Part shown: positions 14,460-21,178 of the stretch, piece by piece
Layout of the letters: every line of letters begins with the position of its first letter
Numbering within the stretch: position 1 is the stretch's first letter
Assembly (NCBI GenBank): GCA_017415945.1
Contig: JAFQDR010000121.1
Coordinates: 1-21,417, forward strand
From: Oscillospiraceae bacterium
Lineage (GTDB): Bacteria > Bacillota_A > Clostridia > Oscillospirales > Oscillospiraceae
Reading direction: 5' to 3'
DNA: 21,417 nucleotides
The notes under the pieces: generated by a model
What the model was told of the DNA's origin: nothing
Databases searched by the model: none
What the model saw: the letters and a program-made list of their open reading frames with translations, nothing else
Made by a program: the position numbers and the translations under genes

Positions 14460-15006
14460 CTCGCGAACTCCATATCGCTTTTTTCTCGTTTTTTCAGTAC
14501 GCGCCAACAATAACCGTTTCTTTTCTTCGCCTCCCGGTATCGTTTTTGCGTTACTATATTCAAGTTCCAAACGAGAAAAGAGCGCTCATTTCGTTGCTCG
14601 TCCTCTTTTCGCACTCGTGTCTTTTTTTCATTTTAAATTCGCAAGCGAATTTTAGGATGGATTGAAAAGACACTCGGCGAGTTTGGTGCGGTGGTTTTCG
14701 AACATGGTTCTGTAGAAATTGGCGAAAGCTTATACGTTTCGTCATTTCGGCTTCTTTCGCTCTGCATCGTCTTGCCTCCCCTGTGCAAGGGGAGGTGGGC
14801 CGAGCCTGCGAGGCTCGGAGGGGTTGTACTCCTCGCAGCCCCCAAAAGATGCAGCAGCGAGTTTGGTGCGGTGGTCCCTTAAGCCCCCCTTGCCTAAAGG
14901 GGGGATGCCCGAGCCCGCGAGGGCAGGGGGGATTTGGTTTTTCATTTTATCACATTCCATCACAAAACGCAAGTCGGCCTATTCCACGTTTCGTCCATCT
15001 CCGCTC
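14460..15006. repeat. Repeat-rich spacer between the yhhQ-like and yihY-like genes
   Basis: About 550 bases without a credible gene. GCGAGTTTGGTGCGGTGGT occurs twice, at 14677-14695 and 14857-14875. Each copy precedes a C-rich/G-rich hairpin: CCTCCCCT with AGGGGAGG (14775-14795), then CCGAGCC with GGCTCGG (14800-14818); and CCCCCCTT with AAGGGGGG (14884-14904), then a GAGCCCGCGAGGGC stretch. The unit therefore looks duplicated, although the spacing inside it differs. The 16-mer CGGTATCGTTTTTGCG at 14535-14550 also occurs at 2776-2791. An 8-bp palindrome AAATTCGC-AA-GCGAATTT lies at 14635-14652. Open frames here are probably accidental. Confidence 0.55.
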
Positions 15007-15035
15007 TTGCATATTTCCCCCTCAAGACTTATACT
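15007..15035 (+). promoter_or_regulatory. Promoter of the yihY-mscS unit
   Basis: TTGCAT (15007-15012), 17 bases and TATACT (15030-15035) lie 33 bases upstream of the start codon; an overlapping TATAAT (15035-15040) is an alternative -10. Confidence 0.8.
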
Positions 15036-15068
15036 ATAATCGGTAGTATGCAACGAAAGGGGGACATC

Positions 15069-15887
15069 ATGGAAAACAGACCGTTTATGCGATGCTGGCT
15101 GAAAGTTCATTACTTCCTTGATGGTCTTGGAAAAATCGAGCTGGGCACCTTTGCGGCCTCCTCCGCCTTTTTCCTGTTCCTGTCTCTCATCCCCATTCTC
15201 ATGCTGCTGTGCTCCCTGATTCCCTATACCGGCATCTCCGAGGCCCAGCTGCTGGAGCTGTTGGGAGAGAGCATCGGGGATATTATGCCCCCCGTCATCT
15301 CCGATATGATCCACGCCACCGTGGAATCCATCTTCATGGGCGGTGCCCTGAGCCTGTCTCTGTCCGCTTTGGTCACCCTATGGACAGCCTCCAAGGCCTT
15401 CCTCGCCCTCATTCGGGGCATGGACGTGATCCACAGCATCGGACGACAGGGCTATCTGATTGCACGCCTAAAGGCCTGCTTTTACACCTTTGTACTGGTA
15501 GTGGTCATGGTCTTCATGCTGGTGGGGGTCGTGTTCGGGAAGCGGCTGGCAGAATACTTCGGGGTATTCACCAATCCCTTTTTGGCACCCTTGGTATGGC
15601 TGCTGCGGCAGCGCTTTTGGCTGGCATGGGTCATTTTGGCCTGTGTATTCACCGTCATCTATGCCTACGTCCCCAAAAAGCAGCTCCGTCTCCGCAGCCA
15701 GATCCCCGGTGCGGTGTGCGCCTCGGGGGCGTGGATCGGCTTCTCCGCCCTGTTCTCCGAGTATCTGAACCACAGCGCATCCTTCGGCATTTACGGAAGC
15801 CTCACCACCATCATCATTGCTCTGCTGTGGATGTATTATTGTATGTACATCCTGCTGCTGGGCTCTTATTTCAACGCAAAATTTTAA
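15069..15887 (+). CDS. YihY/BrkB-family integral membrane protein
   Basis: A 272-residue membrane protein of the YihY/virulence factor BrkB family (formerly misnamed ribonuclease BN). It has six predicted helices, beginning with the signature GTFAASSAFFLFLSLIPIL (about residues 28-46). It continues with an ALVTLWTASKAFLALIRGMD block near 110-130 and ends in the typical NHSASFGIYGSLTTIIIALL and WMYYCMYILLLGSYFNA. Molecular function is not established for the family. The start at 15069 follows AAAGGGGG and lies behind a strong promoter; longer in-frame starts fall upstream of the promoter. The mscS gene follows after 28 bases, so both envelope proteins are probably cotranscribed. Confidence 0.9.
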   Translation: MENRPFMRCWLKVHYFLDGLGKIELGTFAASSAFFLFLSLIPILMLLCSLIPYTGISEAQLLELLGESIGDIMPPVISDMIHATVESIFMGGALSLSLSALVTLWTASKAFLALIRGMDVIHSIGRQGYLIARLKACFYTFVLVVVMVFMLVGVVFGKRLAEYFGVFTNPFLAPLVWLLRQRFWLAWVILACVFTVIYAYVPKKQLRLRSQIPGAVCASGAWIGFSALFSEYLNHSASFGIYGSLTTIIIALLWMYYCMYILLLGSYFNAKF

Positions 15888-15915
15888 CCCAACAAAAGAA
15901 AGGAAGAATAATTCT

Positions 15916-16737
15916 ATGGAACTCGTAAGCATGTCCACCTTTAACTTTGCTGCTCTGATGTCCACCGTTTCCGCCATTGCTCTGGCACTGGGCAAGGCGC
16001 TGCTGGTGTTCATTCTGTGCCGCATCGCCATGAACCTTGTTATGAAAGCCGCAGACGGCTTGTTCACCAAGACGAAACTGAACGACGGCATCACAGGCTT
16101 TGCTCGCTCTGTAGTAAAAATCGCACTGTGGGCACTGACCATCATCATCGTCGCCGAGTCTCTGGGCATCAACACCGCATCTCTGGTTGCCATTGTTTCC
16201 GTGGCTTCTCTGGCACTGTCCCTGTCCGTACAGAACATTCTCACCAACGTATTCTCCGGCGTGACCATTCTCATGAGCCGTCCCTTCGAAGTCGGGCAGT
16301 TCGTGGAAATCGCAGGAGTCAGCGGCACCGTTACCGCCATTTCCATTATGCGTACCACCCTGGAAACCCCCGACAACAAGGAAATCCTGATCCCCAACTC
16401 CGAGATCACCTCCGCCAAGGTCATCAACTACTCCTCCGAGCCTCTGCGCCGTGTGGATCTGACCTTCTCCGCTTCCTACGATACCCCCACCGCTCTGGTG
16501 AAGCAGGCACTGTTTGAGGCCATGGCTGCGGATGAACGCATCCTCGCCGATCCCGCTCCCTTCGTGGGCCTGAGCTCCTACAACACCAACGACATCTCCT
16601 ACGTTGCCCGCGCATGGTGCGCAGGTGCTGACTACTGGGGTGTGTACTTCGATTTGAACGAGCGTGTACGGGAAGTATTCGCAAAGCATGATATCAAATT
16701 CAGCTATCCCCACGTGATCGTACATACAGACAAATAA
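15916..16737 (+). CDS. mscS: Small-conductance mechanosensitive channel, MscS family
   Basis: A 273-residue channel that opens on membrane tension to release solutes during hypo-osmotic shock. Three N-terminal hydrophobic segments (about residues 8-38, 60-82 and 84-105) are followed by the pore-lining TM3, where the family pattern is SLALSLSVQNILTNVFSGV. The MscS beta domain comes next (FEVGQFVEIAGVSGTVTAI and IPNSEITSAKVINYS), then the alpha/beta C-terminal domain. Length is close to E. coli MscS (286). AAAGGAAG precedes the ATG. The upstream in-frame extension lies inside yihY and is not used. Likely second gene of the yihY unit and possibly cotranscribed with the CoA-transferase 30 bases downstream. 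Confidence 0.94.
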   Translation: MELVSMSTFNFAALMSTVSAIALALGKALLVFILCRIAMNLVMKAADGLFTKTKLNDGITGFARSVVKIALWALTIIIVAESLGINTASLVAIVSVASLALSLSVQNILTNVFSGVTILMSRPFEVGQFVEIAGVSGTVTAISIMRTTLETPDNKEILIPNSEITSAKVINYSSEPLRRVDLTFSASYDTPTALVKQALFEAMAADERILADPAPFVGLSSYNTNDISYVARAWCAGADYWGVYFDLNERVREVFAKHDIKFSYPHVIVHTDK

Positions 16738-16767
16738 GGCTGCCTATATTATATAAGGAGGTACACC

Positions 16768-18075
16768 ATGGCTGACTACCGTGCATTGTACGAAGAAAAG
16801 CGCACCACCTGCGAGGAGATCGCAAAGCAGGTGCAGAGCGGCTGGAGCTTGTGCGTAGACGCAGGCCCCGCCCACGCCACCGCAATCGTGGATGCCATCG
16901 CGGAAAAAATCGCACAGACCGACACCACCGATGTCAAGCTCCATATGCTGCTGGACACCTATCCCTATCCCTTCCTGCAGACCGATGCATTGAAAGGGAA
17001 GCTCACCGCCATGTCTTGGTTCTCCTCGGGTGGGCTGCGGAAGGCAGTGGGCGGCGGCTATGCGGACGTAATGCCTTCCTACTACCGTGACATTCCCGGC
17101 CACTTCCGCAGAGAGTATGACTTCGATGCCTGTCTGGTTGCGGTTTCTCCCATGGACAAGCACGGATATTTCTCCATGGCCACTACCTGCTCCTACTCCC
17201 CCGCTATGATCGAGAAGTCCGCACGGATCTATGCGGAGGTCAACAGCTATCAGCCTCGCTGTGTCAACGGCGTCCAGATCCATGTGTCTCAACTGGCAGG
17301 TCTGGTAGAGAACAATCATCCTCTGCCCACGCTGCCCCCCACGGTTTTGGACGATAAGAGCATCCTCATCGGCAACCTCATTGCAGAGCAGATCCCCGAC
17401 GGTGCCTGCATCCAGCTGGGCATCGGTGCCATTCCCGATGCTACGGGTCTGGCTCTGAAATCCAAGAAGGATCTGGGCATCCATACGGAAATGTTCACCG
17501 ACTCCATGGTAGAGCTCATCGAGTGCGGTGCGGTCAACAACAGCCGCAAGCAGATCAACCGTCTTCGCTCCGTCACCACCTTTGCCTACGGCAGTCAGCG
17601 CATTTATGATTTCATAGACGATAACCCCTCCATTGAGATCCTGCCCGTGGACTATACCAATGACCCCAACATCATCTGCCAAAATCACAACATGATCTCC
17701 ATTAACGCAGCACTGGAAGTAGACTTCTTCGGTCAGGTCTGCGCGGAATCCGTTGGCACCAAGCATATGAGCGGCACAGGTGGTCAGGTAGACTTTGTCC
17801 GCGGCGCCTGCCAGTCCAAGGGCGGCAAGAGCTTCATCGCCTTTACCTCCACCGCCAAGGATGATACCATCAGCAAGATCAAGCCCATCCTCACCCCCGG
17901 TGCCATTGTCACCACCTCCAAGAATGATGTGGATTACATCGTCACCGAGTACGGCATCGCCCACCTGCGGGGCAGAAGTCTGGGCGAACGGGCCAAGCAG
18001 CTGATCGCCATTGCCCACCCCAACTTCCGTGACGAGCTGACCTTCGAGGCCAAAAAACGCGGCATTATGATTTAA
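16768..18075 (+). CDS. Acyl-CoA:carboxylate CoA-transferase (4-hydroxybutyrate / butyryl-CoA:acetate type)
   Basis: A 435-residue class I CoA-transferase of the acetyl-CoA hydrolase/4-hydroxybutyrate CoA-transferase family. The oxyanion-hole segment GIGAIPD is at 218-224. The catalytic glutamate, which forms the glutamyl-CoA thioester, is Glu241 in LGIHTEMFTDSM. The C-terminal domain has GTGGQVDFVRGA, then FIAFTSTA and VTEYGIAHLRGRSLGERA. Length agrees with AbfT and with butyryl-CoA:acetate CoA-transferases (430-450) and not with the longer succinyl-CoA/propionyl-CoA enzymes (about 500). It probably finishes butyrate or crotonyl-type fermentation by swapping CoA between an acyl-CoA and acetate; the substrate is not decided by sequence. 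AAGGAGG lies 8 bases before the start. Confidence 0.9.
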   Translation: MADYRALYEEKRTTCEEIAKQVQSGWSLCVDAGPAHATAIVDAIAEKIAQTDTTDVKLHMLLDTYPYPFLQTDALKGKLTAMSWFSSGGLRKAVGGGYADVMPSYYRDIPGHFRREYDFDACLVAVSPMDKHGYFSMATTCSYSPAMIEKSARIYAEVNSYQPRCVNGVQIHVSQLAGLVENNHPLPTLPPTVLDDKSILIGNLIAEQIPDGACIQLGIGAIPDATGLALKSKKDLGIHTEMFTDSMVELIECGAVNNSRKQINRLRSVTTFAYGSQRIYDFIDDNPSIEILPVDYTNDPNIICQNHNMISINAALEVDFFGQVCAESVGTKHMSGTGGQVDFVRGACQSKGGKSFIAFTSTAKDDTISKIKPILTPGAIVTTSKNDVDYIVTEYGIAHLRGRSLGERAKQLIAIAHPNFRDELTFEAKKRGIMI

Positions 18076-18076
18076 G

Positions 18077-18108
18077 AAAAAGGACTGTCTGTTTGACAGT
18101 CCTTTTTT
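18077..18108. terminator. Bidirectional terminator between the CoA-transferase and spoIIID
   Basis: An A-run, GGACTGTC, loop TGTTT, GACAGTCC and a run of six T lie just after the CoA-transferase stop. The A-run on the left gives a T tail on the minus strand too, so it can end spoIIID transcripts. Its core AAAAAGGACTG is the same as in the terminator at 13590-13623. Confidence 0.95.
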
Positions 18109-18138
18109 GCGGGCGAACACAGTTCTCCCCTACATTCT

Positions 18139-18158
18139 ATCCAATTGCCAAATTGGAT
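18139..18158. repeat. Small palindrome downstream of spoIIID
   Basis: ATCCAATT and AATTGGAT form an 8-bp stem around GCCA. There is no T run on either side; it may be an extra stem at the 3' end of the spoIIID transcript. Confidence 0.4.
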
Positions 18159-18172
18159 TTGACCGAAACTTT

Positions 18173-18430
18173 TCACTCTTCTCCTGCAGAAATACCCCCA
18201 TGAAGGTATTTCTGCTTCGTTGCCTCTCCCCCTCTGATATGCCGCTCCGCCTTGTTTTTGTCCAGTACCCCACGCACCTTTTCATACAGCCTCGGGTCCA
18301 CCGCCTCCAAATAATCCGTCATATACTTATGTACCGTAGACTTGCTGCAGCCGAAATACTCCGCCGCCGAACGCACCGTGGCATTGTGCGCGAAAATATA
18401 GCACCCTATCTCCCGTACGCGGACATCCAT
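18173..18430 (-). CDS. spoIIID: Sporulation transcription regulator SpoIIID
   Basis: An 85-residue DNA-binding protein controlling mother-cell genes during endospore formation. The whole protein follows the SpoIIID pattern: RVREIGCYIFAHNATVRSAA, the helix-turn-helix EYFGCSKSTVHKYM (about residues 24-37) and the highly conserved basic tail VLDKNKAERHIRGG, then EATKQKYL (about 55-76), which adds a second DNA contact. The ATG at 18430 has GGGAGTGA about 8 bases upstream; a GTG four codons earlier is also possible. Length agrees with clostridial homologues (80-93). It is a lone gene pointing away from the TRAP gene. Its presence implies that the organism can sporulate or descends recently from spore formers. 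Confidence 0.94.
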   Translation of the reverse strand: MDVRVREIGCYIFAHNATVRSAAEYFGCSKSTVHKYMTDYLEAVDPRLYEKVRGVLDKNKAERHIRGGEATKQKYLHGGISAGEE

Positions 18431-18467
18431 GTTCCGATTCACTCCCTCACCCCCATGGTCTTGTCTG

Positions 18468-18496
18468 AATATATGCAAAGTCCCCGGGGATTAGGT
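18468..18496 (-). promoter_or_regulatory. Possible sigma-E-like promoter of spoIIID
   Basis: On the minus strand CATATATT (18475-18468) resembles the sigma-E -10 element (CATAcanT), with ACCTAAT (18496-18490) about 14 bases upstream as a weak -35. In Bacillus, spoIIID is transcribed by sigma-E, which makes this sensible. The -35 match is poor. Confidence 0.3.
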
Positions 18497-18501
18497 AAAA
18501 A

Positions 18502-18515
18502 CATCAAATTTGATG
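18502..18515. promoter_or_regulatory. 14-base perfect palindrome upstream of spoIIID, possible operator
   Basis: CATCAAATTTGATG is a perfect dyad without a loop, in the divergent region between spoIIID and the TRAP gene. Such symmetry is typical of a dimeric repressor site. It lies directly upstream of the putative spoIIID promoter and 33 bases before the TRAP promoter. Confidence 0.4.
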
Positions 18516-18547
18516 CACCATTTTTTGCACAGTGAATATGTCTGTCA

Positions 18548-18581
18548 TTGACAATTTTACATTGCGGTGATAAAATTGTCA
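18548..18581 (+). promoter_or_regulatory. Promoter of the TRAP binding-protein gene, embedded in an 11-base inverted repeat
   Basis: A consensus TTGACA (18548-18553), 17 bases and TAAAAT (18571-18576) form a near-perfect sigma-A promoter. The arms TGACAATTTTA (18549-18559) and TAAAATTGTCA (18571-18581) are perfect inverted repeats 11 bases apart and cover both boxes, so a dimeric regulator bound here would compete with RNA polymerase. The transcript would have a leader of about 190 bases. Confidence 0.7.
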
Positions 18582-18582
18582 T

Positions 18583-18772
18583 TGAATGAACAAATGGTGA
18601 ACATTGCTGTTTTATTCCGTGCAGAAGGAAGGATTCTTCATTCAATCTGTTGGATTTCACTGCAGTGTCGGCCATTTGCCGCTGTGTTTGTACCGGCAGA
18701 CGCAGCGGGCATTTATACACCCAAGCGTCCGTGTATAGCGGACAAAAACTCGTATTTTCGGGAGGAACCAAA
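18583..18772 (+). other. Leader of the TRAP binding-protein gene
   Basis: About 190 bases between the predicted transcription start and the ATG, with no credible gene. A 5-bp hairpin GTCCG-TGTATAG-CGGAC (about 18727-18743) precedes the GGGAGGA ribosome site. I recognise no riboswitch. Confidence 0.4.
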
Positions 18773-19789
18773 ATGAAGAAATTCTTCGCACTCATTCTGG
18801 CCCTCATTATGTGCTTCTCACTGGCAGCATGTGGCGGCGGCTCCGACGATGCTGCAACCAATGACGACGGTGCAGTAGAAACCAAGGCCTTGAAGGTTGC
18901 TGTCAATCGGGCCATTACCAACCCCGAAGCCCAGACCCTGCAGTGGATCTCCGACGAGCTGGAAGCTCGCACCGAAGGCCGCTACAAGCTGGAAATCTAC
19001 CCCGACGCAAAGCTGGGCGACCAGGCTCAGACTCTGGAACAGGTCACCATGGGCGTTCTGGATATGTCTCTGGTAGCTAACTCCGTTATCGAAACCTACG
19101 TTTCCGACTTCGCTATTCTGGGCACTCCCTACGTATACGACTCCATCGAACACCAGCAGAAGGTATTCGAATCCGGCAAGCTGGAACCCCTGTACGACAC
19201 CACCAAGGCTCACGGCTTCACCGTTCTGTGCGCTTACTCTCTGGGTGCTCGTAACCTGTACACCCGCGACGGCGCTGTTGCTGCTCCCGCTGATCTGGCA
19301 GACATGAAGATCCGCGTTATGTTGTCCGACTCCTGCTTTGCCGCGATGAAGGCAATGGGCGGCATTAGCATTGCAATGACACAGGGCGACGTTTACTCCG
19401 CAATTCAGTCCGGTATTCTGGACGGTGCGGAAAACGACATCATCACCTACACCGAATTGGCTCTCTACGAAGTGGCCCCCTACTACAATCTCTCCGGTCA
19501 TCTGATGATTCCCGATCATCTGGTTATCGCCAACGGCGTTCTGGAGGCCATGTCCGCTGAAGACCAGGCTATCCTGAAGGAAATCTGCGCAGAATCCATC
19601 CCCTACTGCTTCCAGAAGTGCGCTGACCTGCGCGCTGACTACCAGGGCGTAGCTGAAGAAAAGGGCGTAACCTTCACCGAATGTGACGTTCCCGCATTCC
19701 AGGCTCTGTGCGCTGACCTGATCAACGACGTAGCAAACCGCAACGACATGACCAAGGCTGCTTACGAAGCTATCGTTTCCGAACGCTAA
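18773..19789 (+). CDS. TRAP transporter solute-binding lipoprotein, DctP family
   Basis: A 338-residue extracytoplasmic receptor of a tripartite TRAP transporter, which binds a carboxylate solute for Na+-driven uptake. The start is a lipoprotein signal: MKKFFALILALIMCFSLAAC, with the lipobox cysteine at residue 20. The mature fold shows the family pattern YPDAKLGDQAQTLEQVTMG (77-95). Arg160 in SLGARNLYT and Arg181 in DMKIRVM correspond in position to SiaP Arg127 and Arg147, which hold the substrate carboxylate. GGAGGA lies 7 bases before the ATG at 18773; the upstream in-frame extension is leader sequence. No DctQ or DctM gene follows within the window. Neighbouring KDPG aldolase and KDG kinase genes suggest a sugar acid as ligand, but a terminator separates them. 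Confidence 0.92.
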   Translation: MKKFFALILALIMCFSLAACGGGSDDAATNDDGAVETKALKVAVNRAITNPEAQTLQWISDELEARTEGRYKLEIYPDAKLGDQAQTLEQVTMGVLDMSLVANSVIETYVSDFAILGTPYVYDSIEHQQKVFESGKLEPLYDTTKAHGFTVLCAYSLGARNLYTRDGAVAAPADLADMKIRVMLSDSCFAAMKAMGGISIAMTQGDVYSAIQSGILDGAENDIITYTELALYEVAPYYNLSGHLMIPDHLVIANGVLEAMSAEDQAILKEICAESIPYCFQKCADLRADYQGVAEEKGVTFTECDVPAFQALCADLINDVANRNDMTKAAYEAIVSER

Positions 19790-19836
19790 TCAGTTGTTTA
19801 GAAACCGTTAAAGTTTAACAAACAGCACTCAATTCA

Positions 19837-19868
19837 ACTGCCCACAACGTGCTGTGGGTAGTTTTTTG
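19837..19868 (+). terminator. Terminator of the TRAP binding-protein gene
   Basis: ACTGCCCACA pairs with TGTGGGTAGT (10 bp including one G-U) around ACGTGC and is followed by a run of T, about 50 bases after the stop codon. It separates the TRAP gene from the aldolase operon. Confidence 0.85.
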
Positions 19869-20161
19869 TTAATTCCCTTCTCGGCATTGATACAGCCGAC
19901 GAACATAGAGAAAATTTTCCCACTAAATTACGATACCGCCCTTCCGCGGGAGGGCGGTAAATAAAAAACGACCCTGATATATCAATTGAATTGGATGTGG
20001 CTGATATCATAATCACTGTACATCTTATGCACAATATTGATGATTTCTTCTGTTTATGTATTCATTTGAGCCTCCGAGGGGAATAAATAATGACATCATT
20101 ATTGGATGCTTTTCGGAAAACACTCAATTAACCAAAACAAAACCAAACAAAAAGGAGCAAA
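19869..20161. other. Regulatory spacer upstream of the KDPG aldolase operon
   Basis: About 290 bases with no credible gene. It has a stable hairpin TACCGCCCT with AGGGCGGTA (19934-19959) followed by AATAAAAAA, and an 18-base dyad AATAATGA-CA-TCATTATT (20086-20103), which is a candidate operator about 60 bases before the start codon. The promoter is not clear; TTGATG (about 20037-20042) with TATTCA 16 bases later is a weak option. Ribosome site AAGGAG at 20152-20157. Confidence 0.45.
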
Positions 20162-21124
20162 ATGACAATGGACGTTATGAAAAGACTGGCTGCTGCTGCA
20201 GTAGTACCCGTAGTTGTTCTGGAAAACGTTGCCGACGCAGTTCCCTGCGCAAACGCAATGGTAGCAGGCGGCGTTGACGTAATGGAAATCACCTTCCGTA
20301 CCGCTGCTGCTGCTGACTCCATCCGCGCTGTTGCTGCTGAATGCCCCGACATGCTGGTTGGCGCAGGCACCATCGTAAATCTGGACCAGTGCAAGCTGGC
20401 AGTTGAATGCGGCGCAAAGTTCATCGTATCCCCCGGCTTCGACGAAGAAGTTGTTGCATGGTGCGTTGAAAACGGCATCGCTTGCTGCCCCGGCTGCGTA
20501 ACTCCCACCGAGATCATGGCAGCTAAGAAGCTGGGCCTGAACTGCGTAAAGTTCTTCCCCGCTAACGTATACGGCGGTCTGAAGGCAATCAAGGCTCTGT
20601 CCGGTCCCTTCGTCGGCATGAAGTTCATCCCCACCGGCGGCGTTTCTACCGACAACATCGGCGAATTCATCGCTACCCCCGTAATCCATGCTGTTGGCGG
20701 CTCCTGGGTTTGCCCCAAGGCTGATATCGAAGCAAACAACTGGGAAAAGATCACCAAGCTGTGCAAGGACGCTCGCATGGCAGCTCTGGGCTTTGAACTG
20801 GCTCACGTTGGCATCAACTGTGCCGACCCCGAAGAGGCAATGGCAGTTGCGGAAGCATTCAACGCTGCATTCGGCTTCTCTGTAAAGGAAGGCAACTCCT
20901 CCATTTTCGCATCCTCCGGCGTTGAAGTTCTCAAGTCCATGTACCTGGGCAAGAACGGTCACATCGCCATCCGCACCAACTCCATCGCTCTGGCACTGCC
21001 CGTTCTGGAAAAGGCCGGCTTCGAAGTTGATATGGAAACCGCAAAGATGAAGGGCGACCGCATCAATGCTGTTTACCTGAAGAACGAAATCGGCAACTTT
21101 GCTGTTCACCTGCTGCAGAAGTAA
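20162..21124 (+). CDS. KDPG/KHG aldolase fused to a C-terminal VOC-like domain
   Basis: A 320-residue protein. Residues 1-205 are a class I KDPG aldolase (2-keto-3-deoxy-6-phosphogluconate to pyruvate and glyceraldehyde-3-phosphate): VMEITFRT with Glu42, LVGAGTIVN (65-73), FIVSPGF (87-93), PGCVTPTE (110-117), the Schiff-base Lys130 in VKFFPAN and FIPTGGVS (155-162). Residues 211-320 resemble a glyoxalase/VOC module (ELAHVGINCADPEEA, then GHIAIRTNSIALALPVLEKA and NFAVHLLQK). His215, His267 and Glu309 are candidate metal ligands. Ordinary Eda proteins are 200-215 residues, so the extra domain is unusual. AAGGAG is 4 bases before the first ATG and 10 before the one at 20168, so the start could be two codons later. 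Followed after 54 bases by a KDG kinase gene. Confidence 0.9.
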   Translation: MTMDVMKRLAAAAVVPVVVLENVADAVPCANAMVAGGVDVMEITFRTAAAADSIRAVAAECPDMLVGAGTIVNLDQCKLAVECGAKFIVSPGFDEEVVAWCVENGIACCPGCVTPTEIMAAKKLGLNCVKFFPANVYGGLKAIKALSGPFVGMKFIPTGGVSTDNIGEFIATPVIHAVGGSWVCPKADIEANNWEKITKLCKDARMAALGFELAHVGINCADPEEAMAVAEAFNAAFGFSVKEGNSSIFASSGVEVLKSMYLGKNGHIAIRTNSIALALPVLEKAGFEVDMETAKMKGDRINAVYLKNEIGNFAVHLLQK

Positions 21125-21178
21125 TCCCTTACAAAGTCCTTAAAAACAAATTTTTAATATTGAGAGGAAAGAATCATT

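Noticed and set aside
14327..14614. 96-codon N-terminal extension of the YhhQ-like protein
   Set aside because: It crosses the riboswitch-like structure and the terminator, is basic and not membrane-like, and the ATG at 14326 has a good ribosome site.
14691..15046. Several 60-110-codon frames in the spacer before the yihY-like gene
   Set aside because: They translate duplicated C/G-rich hairpins, lack ribosome sites and overlap one another on both strands.
16744..18120. 458-codon open frame opposite the CoA-transferase
   Set aside because: Antisense shadow of a gene with intact catalytic motifs and strong ribosome site.
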